Shown here: positions 53,094 through 61,514 of the stretch, piece by piece
Position numbering within the stretch: position 1 is the stretch's first letter
Layout: every line of letters starts with the position of its first letter
Origin: Mesorhizobium sp. STM 4661
Lineage (GTDB): Bacteria > Pseudomonadota > Alphaproteobacteria > Rhizobiales > Rhizobiaceae
NCBI RefSeq assembly: GCF_000359125.1
Contig: NZ_CAAF010000048.1
Span: forward strand, 40,565 to 104,564
Length of the DNA stretch: 64,000 nt
Direction of reading: 5' to 3'
Notes under the pieces: model-generated
Seen by the model: the letters and a program-made list of their open reading frames with translations, nothing else
Database searches by the model: none
Told to the model about the DNA's origin: nothing
Translations under genes and position numbers: made by a program

Positions 53094-53765
53094 TCAATTC
53101 GCCTGTGCGACGATGGCCGCCTGGTCCGCCAGCCATTGCCTGACGATCGCCGCGTCGCGATCACCGAATTCATGGCCCGAGGGGACAATCCGCGCGTCGA
53201 CTTCGGCGCCATGCTGGCTGAGCAGGATGACCAGCGCCGGCGCAAAGGGCGCGTAGGTCAGGTCGGCGGCGCCGGCGACGATCAGCACGCGCGATCTGGA
53301 AAGATCCACGGGTGGCACGTCGTCGAGCACCGGCATCGGGCGCAGCAATGCTGCCCGTTCGATGAGGCCTGGATGCAGCAGCATCACGCTCGAAACCAGA
53401 TTGGCGCCGTTCGAATAGCCGAGAAATGTCATTCGGGAAAAATCGAGGCCATGGCGCTTCGCCGCCTCAGTGATGAAATCTGAGAAGGCGCCGGCCTCCC
53501 TGCGGATGCTCTCCTGTTCGAAGCGCGTCGGCGTGATCCGCGTGAACCAGCGGAAACCGTCCTCCTGGACGATGCGACCGCGGACCGCCACCAGCACGGC
53601 GCGCGGCGCGATCCGTCGCCCCAGCGCCACCAGCGTCGTCTCGTCGACGCCTGACCCATGCAGCAGGAAAAAGCATTCGCCGCTTGGCTTTGCCGGCTTG
53701 TAGAGGCGGTAGGAAAACGCCAGGTCGCGCCGCAACGAGCCATCTTCCGCAGGTTTTTCCACCAT
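53094..53765 (-). CDS. Phospholipase/carboxylesterase-family alpha/beta hydrolase
   Basis: A 223-residue serine hydrolase. The triad is S118 in LGYSNGA, D168 in AGAADLTYAP and H198 in PSGHEF, with oxyanion-region LLHGSGVDE at 34-42. The size fits the YpfH/carboxylesterase group acting on short acyl esters. ATG 53765 is chosen as the start nearest to the conserved first strand. It converges on sthA with a 13-bp gap. Confidence 0.88.
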   Translation of the reverse strand: MVEKPAEDGSLRRDLAFSYRLYKPAKPSGECFFLLHGSGVDETTLVALGRRIAPRAVLVAVRGRIVQEDGFRWFTRITPTRFEQESIRREAGAFSDFITEAAKRHGLDFSRMTFLGYSNGANLVSSVMLLHPGLIERAALLRPMPVLDDVPPVDLSRSRVLIVAGAADLTYAPFAPALVILLSQHGAEVDARIVPSGHEFGDRDAAIVRQWLADQAAIVAQAN

Positions 53766-53968
53766 GGTTGCATCCTTTTGATTTCGTAATGGTTTTGTTC
53801 GTTTGCCGGCTTCAAAACGGAATATTTTCGGGCTCCTACAAAGTTGATCGAACCGGGCGCATTTCAATCCGTTTTTCGCTGGTATTGATCCCTGCGGGAG
53901 GAATCGAAGCGATGCGCCGGTATGGTCGCATTGCCGGCATGAACAAACAGCTTTGAGGCCTTTTATCG

Positions 53969-55144
53969 ATGACCGTGCCAGTTTCGCCAGATCGCGACAC
54001 GCGCATAGACGTGCTGCGGGCTCTCGCTCTCCTGACCATATATGTCGACCATGTGCCGGGCACCGCTTACGAGTACCTGACCTACAAGAATTTCGGGTTC
54101 TCGGATGCCGCGGAGGCCTTTGTGCTGATCTCAGGCATGTCGGTCGCTCTCGCCTATGGTACAAAATTCCAGCCCGGCAGCCGGCTGCTCGCGACGCTAA
54201 AACTGTGGCGCCGCGCGGGCGTGCTCTATGTCGCCCACATCGTCACGACGATGGTGGTGATGGCCCTCTTCTGCGCGGTGGCGGTGTTCGCGAAGCGGCC
54301 GGACATTCTGGCGATGATCAACATCGAGCCGCTCATGAGGAAAACGCCCGAAGTGCTGGTCGGCATCGTCACGCTCGGTCATCAGCTCGGCTATAACAAC
54401 ATCCTGCCGGTCTATGCCGTGCTGCTTTTGATGACCCCGGTCTTCCTGCTGTTCATCAGCAGCAGGCCCTTGGCGGCGCTCGCCGTATCCGGAACTCTGT
54501 GGCTGGTCGCCGGGATCTACCAGATTGCTCCGCCAAACTATCCGGAGCCTGGCTTCTGGTTCCTCAATCCGCTGTCGTGGCAGTTCCTTTTCAATATCGG
54601 TGTGGCGGCCACGCTGCATGTCAGGCGCGGCGGCACCATTCCGGTCAATCGCTGGCTGGTTGGCGCGGCCGCAACCTATGTCGCCGGGGCGCTGGTCTGG
54701 GTACACACCCCGCTCTGGGGGCAAATAACGTGGTTCAATCTGCCCGTGGTGATCGGCGGCTTCGACAAGACGTTCCTGTCGCTGCCGAGGCTGCTGCACA
54801 TCCTGGCCGTGAGCTATCTGGTCGTGGCCATTCCGTCTGTCTCGAACCTGTTCCGGACGAGCCGCGACCACCCGCTCGCCATATTGGGCAAGCGGTCGCT
54901 GCCGGTTTTCGTCGCCGGCACGGTGATCGCCATGGCGGCGCATGTGATGAGGCTGGTCAACCCCGGCGGGTTTGCCTATGACAGTCTGCTGATATCAGCC
55001 GGGATCGCCATGCAGTTCGCGCTCGCCTACTATCTCGAATGGCTGTCGGGTATCGGGTGGTCCAGCAAGCCGGTTCGCAGCGAAACATCGCCGGTGCGTA
55101 CTCCCTTTGGCGTGGGATCCATGGCGACAAGTGCCAATCGATAG
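53969..55144 (+). CDS. OpgC-domain acyltransferase-like membrane protein
   Basis: A 391-residue protein with about ten helices. It opens DTRIDVLRALALLTIYVDHVPG with the histidine-containing first helix of OpgC-type acyltransferases, then FSDAAEAFVLISGMSVALAYG. OpgC proteins succinylate osmoregulated periplasmic glucans in proteobacteria; paralogues modify other surface glycans. No opgG/opgH is nearby, so the acceptor is unknown. Confidence 0.8.
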   Translation: MTVPVSPDRDTRIDVLRALALLTIYVDHVPGTAYEYLTYKNFGFSDAAEAFVLISGMSVALAYGTKFQPGSRLLATLKLWRRAGVLYVAHIVTTMVVMALFCAVAVFAKRPDILAMINIEPLMRKTPEVLVGIVTLGHQLGYNNILPVYAVLLLMTPVFLLFISSRPLAALAVSGTLWLVAGIYQIAPPNYPEPGFWFLNPLSWQFLFNIGVAATLHVRRGGTIPVNRWLVGAAATYVAGALVWVHTPLWGQITWFNLPVVIGGFDKTFLSLPRLLHILAVSYLVVAIPSVSNLFRTSRDHPLAILGKRSLPVFVAGTVIAMAAHVMRLVNPGGFAYDSLLISAGIAMQFALAYYLEWLSGIGWSSKPVRSETSPVRTPFGVGSMATSANR

Positions 55145-55155
55145 ATCTGCTGGAC

Positions 55156-56238
55156 TCAAGCCCTCGTGGGCGGCGGCCCGGAGGAAGCCCTGACGACAAG
55201 TTCGACGTCGAGCGTTTCGCGTCGCACCGTGCCGTCGAAATCGAGGATTCGTCGCGCCGCCCTGCGGCCAATCTCGGCGATCGGCTGGGCGACCGTGGTG
55301 AGCGCAGGATCGCAAAGTGCGGCGTCGGGCACGCCGTCGAAGCCGACGATGGAGACATCGCGGGGAACGGCGATGTCCCGCGCGGCCAGCCATTCGATCG
55401 CGATCATGGCAGTCCGGTCCGACATCGCCAGGATGGCCGTGGGCGGCTCCGCCGAGGCAAAGATCGTTTCGAGGCCAGCCCATGTGCTGGCTTCGTCGTT
55501 TTCGGTCTCGTAGACCGGCACCCTGGCGGTGTCGACGCCGAAGCGGGAAAGCTCCTCGAAATAGCCGGCAAGGCGGTCGCGCGTTCCGGTGTAGACCGCC
55601 GCCTGGACTTGGCCTGGCGAAACAAGACCGGTGCTGTCGTCGGCGAAAGCCAGCGACAGCACGGCGAAGCGGCGATGGCCAAGCCCAGCCAGATGGCGCG
55701 CCGCCAGGCGGGCGCCGGCGACATTGTCGACGCCGATCGCCGAAACCCTGTCGTCCTCGAAGCCGAGTTCGAGCGCGACGAAAGGGAGCTTGCGTTCGAG
55801 TGTCAGCTCGACGAGGCGCGAGCCGCCCTCAATGCAGAACAGGATGAAGCCGTCGACCAGGGCACTCTGGATATTCCAGGCCAGTTTCTCCTCGTTACCG
55901 GCCGACACCAGCGCTATCCCGGTGCCGGTGGCGTCGCATGTTGCGGAAATACTGGCCATCATCGCGCGGGCATACGGATCGTCGAAGAAATAGGACAGCG
56001 GATCGGTGGTGGCGACGCCGATCGCGTTGACCTTGCCGGCACGCAGCAGGCGACCCTTGGGATCCGGTCCGGCATAGCCCATCGCCTCGGCCGCCGCCTT
56101 GACCCGTTCGCGGACTTCCTCGCGTACGATCTCGGGACGGCTGAAGACATTGGAGGCGGTACCGTGCGAAACACCGGCGGCTTTGGCGATATCGGCCAAC
56201 CGGACGGGTCTTGTGTTGCCTTCGGTGAGTGACGCCAT
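55156..56238 (-). CDS. LacI-family transcriptional regulator
   Basis: A 360-residue repressor with the N-terminal LacI helix-turn-helix (RLADIAKAAGVSHGTASNVF, residues about 13-32), hinge and a periplasmic-binding-like effector domain (DGFILFCIEGG, GHRRFAVLSLAF, DVSIVGFDGVPDAAL). ATG 56238 places the HTH at the usual distance. It is divergent from two tandem small-protein genes with four operator-like boxes, so it probably controls them and itself. No sugar gene is adjacent, which is unusual for LacI regulators. Confidence 0.9.
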   Translation of the reverse strand: MASLTEGNTRPVRLADIAKAAGVSHGTASNVFSRPEIVREEVRERVKAAAEAMGYAGPDPKGRLLRAGKVNAIGVATTDPLSYFFDDPYARAMMASISATCDATGTGIALVSAGNEEKLAWNIQSALVDGFILFCIEGGSRLVELTLERKLPFVALELGFEDDRVSAIGVDNVAGARLAARHLAGLGHRRFAVLSLAFADDSTGLVSPGQVQAAVYTGTRDRLAGYFEELSRFGVDTARVPVYETENDEASTWAGLETIFASAEPPTAILAMSDRTAMIAIEWLAARDIAVPRDVSIVGFDGVPDAALCDPALTTVAQPIAEIGRRAARRILDFDGTVRRETLDVELVVRASSGPPPTRA

Positions 56239-56319
56239 TTTTTTGCTTGCCTTCAGACCCCATCCAGCACTTTCGTTGGATGCGTCAAACATTTCTGCTG
56301 GATGCATCTAGCACTTTCG

Positions 56320-56416
56320 TTGGATCGATTCAAATTTTGGCTTGACTCTGACGCGGCAAAGCCTATCTTTTGAATCGATCCAAGTATGGTATCAACCATT
56401 GATTGGATCGATACAA
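56320..56416. promoter_or_regulatory. Three LacI-type operator boxes
   Basis: TTGGATCGATTCAA at 56320-56333, TTGAATCGATCCAA at 56370-56383 and TTGGATCGATACAA at 56403-56416 share a palindromic form with central ATCGAT and a CG centre, typical of LacI-family sites. The first two are exact reverse complements of each other. They lie between the LacI gene and the first small gene; the last box ends 12 bp before that gene's ATG, overlapping its ribosome binding site region. Confidence 0.75.
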
Positions 56417-56428
56417 GAGGAGCGTGCC

Positions 56429-56572
56429 ATGCACCCTGTCAACTATCTGTTCGAAGACATTCATCGCAACGACTGGGGTATCGCCTCGGTCGCCGCGACG
56501 GAGAAGCGACGTGGCAAGATCGGTCCGTGGAAGCGTGAATTGCGTTTCCTCGTGGAGCGCAAGCGGAGCTGA
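56429..56572 (+). CDS. 47-aa small protein, paralogue 1
   Basis: A 47-residue protein preceded by AGAGGAG at good spacing. Its N-terminus MHPVNYLFEDIHRNDWGIA is closely matched by the next gene. The remainder is basic (EKRRGKIGPWKRELRFLVERKRS). It has no signal peptide or membrane helix. Function is unknown, but duplication with conserved start, strong ribosome binding site and operator boxes supports a real gene. Confidence 0.75.
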   Translation: MHPVNYLFEDIHRNDWGIASVAATEKRRGKIGPWKRELRFLVERKRS

Positions 56573-56599
56573 TCGGCAAAAATATTTCGTGCCGGCCGA

Positions 56600-56613
56600 T
56601 TGGATCGATTCAA
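56600..56613. promoter_or_regulatory. Fourth LacI-type operator box
   Basis: TTGGATCGATTCAA, identical to the box at 56320, lies 22 bp before the second small-protein ATG. This gives each small gene its own operator-like box close to the start codon. Confidence 0.7.
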
Positions 56614-56635
56614 AATATCGAGAGGAGACCGAGCC

Positions 56636-56785
56636 ATGCACCCCATTAACCAATTGTTCGAAGACATCTATCGCAACTACTGGGGCATCGCTCCGGCCGC
56701 CGAGCGGCCGGAGCCGAGGCGCCTGGTCAAACCGACCGCGCGCAACCGCGAACTGCTGGTCCGGCCCGAGCGCCGGCAAGACTGA
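56636..56785 (+). CDS. 49-aa small protein, paralogue 2
   Basis: A 49-residue protein with GAGGAGA upstream. It begins MHPINQLFEDIYRNYWGIA, sharing 14 of 19 residues with its neighbour at 56429, then diverges into a Pro/Arg-rich tail (ERPEPRRLVK, ending LLVRPERRQD). The conserved N-terminus and variable basic tail suggest the N-terminus is the interacting part. Function unknown. Confidence 0.75.
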   Translation: MHPINQLFEDIYRNYWGIAPAAERPEPRRLVKPTARNRELLVRPERRQD

Positions 56786-56857
56786 ACCTCGTTTTACCGG
56801 AATACGGCTCCGTGCGTTGTTGGATACCGCCCGCCTCAAAATAGATTGCCTGACGCG

Positions 56858-57232
56858 TCAGGAACGCGGGCGCACCAGCGCCGAGGCGGCCATCACCAGC
56901 CAGCCGGCGATGAGCAAGGTGCCGCCAATGGGCGCCAACATCGGGAAAAGCCGCGAGCCGAGGAAGTCCCGGGCGAGAAGGTCGCCGCAGAATAGCACAA
57001 GCCCGACGAGAAGGATGAGGCTTCCGGTCCGCAGGATCCGGTTTGCGCCGACGAGGCCGACGGCAAGGAAGACCGGCGCATGCATGAGCAGGAAGGACGC
57101 GGCCGTGCTGACGAAGGCGCCGCCCAGATGCGCCGCCGCGGCCGACAGCGCTACGCCGGCCGCGCCGCAGAGTCCGCCGGCGAATAAGAGGATGCGGCCG
57201 CTGCCGGTTGCTGGTTGCTCGGCCGTGCCCAT
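56858..57232 (-). CDS. DUF423-family membrane protein
   Basis: A 124-residue protein with four helices, a small-residue-rich first helix (LLFAGGLCGAAGVALSAAAAHL) and LLMHAPVFLAVGLVG, matching the DUF423/YgdD pattern. ATG 57232 is supported by GGAGA 9 nt upstream. Role unknown. Confidence 0.8.
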   Translation of the reverse strand: MGTAEQPATGSGRILLFAGGLCGAAGVALSAAAAHLGGAFVSTAASFLLMHAPVFLAVGLVGANRILRTGSLILLVGLVLFCGDLLARDFLGSRLFPMLAPIGGTLLIAGWLVMAASALVRPRS

Positions 57233-57297
57233 ATTGAGGTGTCTCCGTGAATTGCCAAACGACGGGTGTCGCTGCGAAACATGTCTCAGTTTGAAGT

Positions 57298-57678
57298 TCA
57301 GCCGGTGAAGTAGCGATAACTGAGCCATACTGCCAGTGCGACGGATGGGACCCAGACGCAGGCGATCACCACGATGGCGGTTCTACTCACCGGGCGCTCT
57401 TCGGCGAGCGCGGCGGCGGCTCGATGTTCTGCCATGACCTCTGGCGGGATCATTTTCACCACAGCCAGAATGCCGAGCGGCAGTATGATCGCGTCATCGA
57501 GATATCCCAGCACCGGTATGAAGTCTGGAATCAAGTCTATTGGCGACAGGGCGTATCCGGCGACGCATAGCGCCAGCGCCTTTGCGTACCAAGGTGTGCG
57601 AGGATCGCGGGCTGCGAGGTAGACAGCATGCGCATCTCGCTTGATCGTGCGTGCCCAGTCTTTCAGCCTGTTGTTCAT
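57298..57678 (-). CDS. YkvA/DUF1232-family protein
   Basis: A 126-residue protein with the DUF1232 signature ALSPIDLIPDFIPVLGYLDD at about 43-62, two hydrophobic stretches and a C-terminal membrane helix (VVIACVWVPSVALAVWLSY). ATG 57678 gives the basic N-terminus MNNRLKDWARTIKRD. The family is widespread and uncharacterised. Confidence 0.85.
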   Translation of the reverse strand: MNNRLKDWARTIKRDAHAVYLAARDPRTPWYAKALALCVAGYALSPIDLIPDFIPVLGYLDDAIILPLGILAVVKMIPPEVMAEHRAAAALAEERPVSRTAIVVIACVWVPSVALAVWLSYRYFTG

Positions 57679-57732
57679 CGGACGGGTATATCCGAAAAAA
57701 GATGACGGCCGACGATTCACTGCCGAACCGCG

Positions 57733-58986
57733 TCAGGTTTTGCCGGCTTCCGCCAGCATGTCGCGCGTGCGGCGTGACTGGACCAGCCAGTTATACGCAG
57801 CTCCGCCCGCCATCAGCACCGATGTGCCGAGAAACACGGCACGCATGCCGAAATGACCGCCGACGAAGCCGCCGAGCAGCGGCCCTGCGACCTGCCCGAC
57901 ATATTGCGCCGAGATAGACAGACCCAGCACATTGCCGCCGACGCCATCCGGAACATTGTGGCGGATGACGCTGGTGATGCAGGGCAGGAGGCCGCCAAGC
58001 GCCAGGCCCATCAGGAAGCGCAGGCCGATGAGCTGCCAGCCCTGCGAGACGAACGCCTGCGGGATCAGCAGCAGTGCCGAGACGGCAAGGGCTGCGACAA
58101 TGACGTTCCAGTGGCCGATGCGGTCGGCGAGCTTGCCGAGCCGCGAGGCCGACAGGATGGCGCCGAGCGCCGCCGCCGACATGACGACGCCGGAGATCAG
58201 CGTGACCCGGCTTTGATCCTCGATGAGCTGCTGGACATAGACCGTGATGATCGGCTCGATCGACATGGTGGCGAAACTCAGGAGCATGCCGGTCGCCAGC
58301 ATGGCGACAACAGGGCGCTTGTCGGGGATTTGTGCCCAGCCGCCTTTCGGTTTCTCGGCCGATGCTGCCTTGCCGGCGGCCGGGCGAGGGTTCTCCTTGA
58401 TGAGGAAGGTTGTTGCCAGGAACGCCAGGAAGATAACGCCGCCGGCGAGCAGGAACGTGGCGCGGATGCCGATCAACGGCGGCAGCGCGCCGCCGAGCAG
58501 GGGACCGACGAGCGCGCCGGCGGTGATGCCGGCCGACAGCACGCCGAGCGCCCAGCCCGAACGGTCCTTCGGCGTCTGCATGGCGACCAGTATGGTCGAG
58601 CCGGAGGAGTAGCCGCCGGCAAAACCGATCAGCAGGCGCAGCAGCACCAATTGCCAGACGCTTTCCACCATGCCGGTCAGCGACATGCAGATGGCCATGC
58701 CGAAACTCGCCCGCACCAGCATCAGCTTGCGGCCATAGCGATCGCCCAAACGTCCCCACAGTGGCGCCACCAGTGCGGCCGCAAAGAAGGTGGCGCCATA
58801 GGCGATGCCGGACCACTGCACGATAGCTGCGTGGCCCTCGGCGCCGAGCTGCTCGACATAAAGCGGCAGGAAGGGCAGCAGCAGGGTCATCGCGACGAGC
58901 GTGCTGAACGAACCGGCAAAGCACACGGCGAGATTGCGCCGCCAGTGAACATTGTAAGTGCCGTGTTCCGTGTTGCCCTGCGCCAT
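57733..58986 (-). CDS. MFS multidrug-efflux-type transporter
   Basis: A 417-residue, 12-helix transporter of the DHA1 type. The loop after helix 2 is PLWGRLGDRYGRKLML, and helix 5 carries GITAGALVGPLLGGALPP, a proton-antiporter motif. ATG 58986 removes a non-conserved leader. It is divergent from a GntR regulator with a strong palindrome between them, so it is likely repressed by that protein until an effector appears. Confidence 0.88.
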   Translation of the reverse strand: MAQGNTEHGTYNVHWRRNLAVCFAGSFSTLVAMTLLLPFLPLYVEQLGAEGHAAIVQWSGIAYGATFFAAALVAPLWGRLGDRYGRKLMLVRASFGMAICMSLTGMVESVWQLVLLRLLIGFAGGYSSGSTILVAMQTPKDRSGWALGVLSAGITAGALVGPLLGGALPPLIGIRATFLLAGGVIFLAFLATTFLIKENPRPAAGKAASAEKPKGGWAQIPDKRPVVAMLATGMLLSFATMSIEPIITVYVQQLIEDQSRVTLISGVVMSAAALGAILSASRLGKLADRIGHWNVIVAALAVSALLLIPQAFVSQGWQLIGLRFLMGLALGGLLPCITSVIRHNVPDGVGGNVLGLSISAQYVGQVAGPLLGGFVGGHFGMRAVFLGTSVLMAGGAAYNWLVQSRRTRDMLAEAGKT

Positions 58987-59017
58987 ATCTGTCCTGCCCG
59001 GTATCGGGCTTGTTGCG

Positions 59018-59048
59018 GATACCAATTTGGGATACCAATTTGGTATCC
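59018..59048. promoter_or_regulatory. GntR operator candidate
   Basis: The unit GATACCAATTTGG occurs twice in tandem (59018-59030, 59031-59043). The second copy, with the bases after it, forms a perfect inverted repeat GGATACCA-ATT-TGGTATCC (59030-59048). It lies 31 bp from the MFS start and 41 bp from the GntR start, placed to control both. Confidence 0.75.
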
Positions 59049-59089
59049 GTCATGGCCGCTGTCAATGCGGCCGCACGAATGGGACCACG

Positions 59090-59755
59090 ATGTCGCAGAT
59101 GCAGAATGTCGAGAGACAGCTTCGCGAGATGATCCTCGGCCTCGAGATCGGTCCGGGCGAGCGTTTGACCGAGCGCTGGATCGAAAGCCGGTTCGGCGCC
59201 TCGCGCACGCCGGTCAGGGCCGCGCTGCTGCGGCTCGAAACCGAAGGCCTGATCTGCCGCGACGGTCGCGGTTGGACGGTCTCGCCCATCAATCTCGCCG
59301 AGCTAGAGCAGATCGCGGTCTATCGCGAGGCGGTCGAGGTCGCCGCGCTCAGGCTCACCTGTGCGCTGGAGGACAGGAGCGCCGTCGATGTTATCGAGGC
59401 GATGCTGGACTCCTGCGATGCCGCCACGCCGCGCGAGGAGTGGCATCGCATCGGCATGGATTTCCACATCGAGTTGGCGCGCCTGTCCGGCAACGAGTTC
59501 CTGTTCAGGGCGGTCCGCGATGCGATGACACGCCTGTCGCGCGCCCGCTGGCTGGAGATTCGCGACGAGGCCGCACTTGGCCGTGCCTGGGCCGAGCACC
59601 ATGCCATTTTGGCGGCAGTGCGGGCCGGCGATGCCGACGAGGCGGCGCGCCGGCTTTCGGCGCACATCGTCGGCAGCCGCGACCGGCTGGTGGCGTCGCT
59701 GCACAATGACCGGCGCGGCTTGCGCGCCAGGGGATTTGCCGTCGTTGCCGCTTGA
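59090..59755 (+). CDS. GntR-family (FCD domain) transcriptional regulator
   Basis: A 221-residue regulator. The GntR winged helix (LREMILGLEIGPGERLTERWIESRFGAS..PVRAALLRL) occupies residues 10-75, and the FCD all-helical domain follows. The FCD metal/ligand residues D and H appear in MDFHIELARLSGN and in EHHAILAAVRAGD with a later H (LSAHIVGS). ATG 59090 is chosen as the start nearest the domain. Its own and the MFS promoter share the operator at 59018-59048. Confidence 0.9.
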   Translation: MSQMQNVERQLREMILGLEIGPGERLTERWIESRFGASRTPVRAALLRLETEGLICRDGRGWTVSPINLAELEQIAVYREAVEVAALRLTCALEDRSAVDVIEAMLDSCDAATPREEWHRIGMDFHIELARLSGNEFLFRAVRDAMTRLSRARWLEIRDEAALGRAWAEHHAILAAVRAGDADEAARRLSAHIVGSRDRLVASLHNDRRGLRARGFAVVAA

Positions 59756-59853
59756 CCGGGCATAAAGCAGGTGTCGTCGCGCAAAAGCCGGTCCGCGAAC
59801 GTGAAGCACACTTTCGCCCTCGCTTCGCGAGCAGCGATGGCGTAAGAGCGGCG

Positions 59854-60114
59854 ATGGAAAACAACCGATTTGAAACACCCGTGACCGTCAAGTCGGCCAC
59901 GGACGGGACCAACCAGCTCCTGCGTACGGCTCGGGAGGCTTCCGATTACCTCCTGAATAGCTGGCCCGGCAAGCGCAGTCCCAAGCATCGCGAAGCGTTG
60001 CAGGCCTGCCACGATGCGCTGGCCGGCGACAAGCCGGCGATGAACGCAAGGCGCGCCTTCATCGCCGCGGCGCGCGAAGTGAACGTCTTCGTCAGCGACA
60101 AGGCCCCTGCCTGA
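59854..60114 (+). CDS. DUF982 small protein
   Basis: An 86-residue protein matching DUF982: FETPVTVKSATDGTNQLLRTAREASDYLL, then NSWPGKRSPKHREALQACHDALAGDK and ARRAFIAAAREVNVFV (quoted in parts). These proteins are frequent in Rhizobiales, often in several copies, and lack known function. The start ATG 59854 aligns with the family opening. Confidence 0.8.
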   Translation: MENNRFETPVTVKSATDGTNQLLRTAREASDYLLNSWPGKRSPKHREALQACHDALAGDKPAMNARRAFIAAAREVNVFVSDKAPA

Positions 60115-60164
60115 AGGCAGGCGGGAACCTGCACGGACCTGGCCCGCTACGTGGGCCGACCGCT

Positions 60165-60323
60165 CTATTTAGCTGCTTCCGCTTCGGTTTCGGAGCTTGT
60201 GTCGCCCTCGGGTTTCGAACGCTCCCTGGCTGCGACCTTGGCCGCCAGCTTTTCCGCCTTCTTGGCGGCCTTCTGCCGGTCGCGCTCCTTGCGTTCCTGA
60301 TCGTAGTTCGGTGCTCGCGCCAT
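60165..60323 (-). CDS. 52-aa Lys/Ala/Glu-rich small protein
   Basis: A 52-residue protein starting MARAPNYDQERKERDRQKAA, then AKKAEKLAAKVAAR and an acidic tail. AAGGAAA lies just before the ATG. The composition predicts a single long charged helix, and the conserved opening is familiar from rhizobial genomes. Function unknown. It lies alone between the DUF982 gene and the glycosyltransferase. Confidence 0.7.
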   Translation of the reverse strand: MARAPNYDQERKERDRQKAAKKAEKLAAKVAARERSKPEGDTSSETEAEAAK

Positions 60324-60514
60324 ATCGTTTCCTTTCACTATGCTTGACCCTGCCTAGGAGCATTGGACCGCAAATACAACACCGCAGGCGGGCGATCGGC
60401 TGCATAGCTGGCGGCGGTCCGGTTCGGGGCTTGCAAGATGGCTGGCACAATGGTGTAGGAAAGGCCGGGGTACGGACGCCGACAGCCGCCAAACTATTTT
60501 GAACCAAGTGACCG

Positions 60515-61486
60515 ATGGCCACGCTTCAAAGAAACGCACAGAAGCTGTTCTACTATGCGCGCAATGCCATGCGCGATATCGCTCCGCAGGCACTGTTTCG
60601 CCGCCGGCTCGCCGGACTGCTCGACCAGGCCAGGCTTTCGGACGGCGCGGTTCGCGAGCGCCTCAACTATTGCAACAGGCTGCAGGACGGTTTCGCGCCG
60701 AGCCCCGATGCCGTGCCGGTCAGCCGGCTGCCGACGGACCGGAGCATGTATTATTACGACCTGAAGGAGTTTACCCGCTACTTCGATCCCGGCTTGCTCG
60801 TCGACCTCGAGTTCGGCGACGTCATCGAAGTGCCGAAAATGCCCGCGATCGTGAAGGACCGGCCGATCGCCGGCGACAACAAGAACGGCGTTCTGTTCAA
60901 GCTCAACAAGTTCCGTCATTTCCACATGCCCGCCGACGATGTTGCCTTCGCCGACAAGCTTCCGGCCGCGGTCTGGCGCGGCGAGCTCAACAATCCGATA
61001 CGCACCTTGCTTCTGGAGGTCGCCCGCGACCTGCCGTTCTGCGACGTCGGCACGCCCAAACGCACGGCGGCGGCGGAGTATCGCAAGCCCTATCTGAGCA
61101 TCGATCAGCAGCGGCGCTATCGCTACATCATTTCGCTCGAAGGCAATGACGTCGCGACCAACCTCAAATGGATCATGAGCTCGAATTCGCTGTGCCTGAT
61201 GCCGCCACCGACATACGAGACATGGTTCGCCGAAAGCGAACTCGTGGCTGACGTCCACTATGTGCCGCTCGCTCCGGATTTTTCGGATCTCGCCGAACGG
61301 GTGCAATATCTCGAGCGCCATCCGGCCGAAGCCGAACGCATCGTTGCCGCGGCCAACGCTTACTGCCGAAAATTTGCCGATGAACCGACCGAGCAGGCGA
61401 TCTGCCTGCTGGTGCTCTACAAATATTTCGTTCTCAGCGGCCAGGTCGAGCCCGACGCGGAGGTCTGGCGCTACATTTCAGCATAG
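60515..61486 (+). CDS. GT90/LpsA-like glycosyltransferase
   Basis: A 323-residue cytosolic glycosyltransferase resembling CAP10/GT90 enzymes, including rhizobial LpsA, which adds sugars to lipopolysaccharide core. The diagnostic C-terminal block is YRYIISLEGNDVATNLKWIM, then SNSLCLMPPPTYETWFAE. The mid segment has AVWRGELNNPIR. It is not in an LPS cluster here, so it may be an orphan core or capsule transferase. Confidence 0.82.
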   Translation: MATLQRNAQKLFYYARNAMRDIAPQALFRRRLAGLLDQARLSDGAVRERLNYCNRLQDGFAPSPDAVPVSRLPTDRSMYYYDLKEFTRYFDPGLLVDLEFGDVIEVPKMPAIVKDRPIAGDNKNGVLFKLNKFRHFHMPADDVAFADKLPAAVWRGELNNPIRTLLLEVARDLPFCDVGTPKRTAAAEYRKPYLSIDQQRRYRYIISLEGNDVATNLKWIMSSNSLCLMPPPTYETWFAESELVADVHYVPLAPDFSDLAERVQYLERHPAEAERIVAAANAYCRKFADEPTEQAICLLVLYKYFVLSGQVEPDAEVWRYISA

Positions 61487-61514
61487 CGCCAAAGGGATTG
61501 AACCTTGTCGGGCA

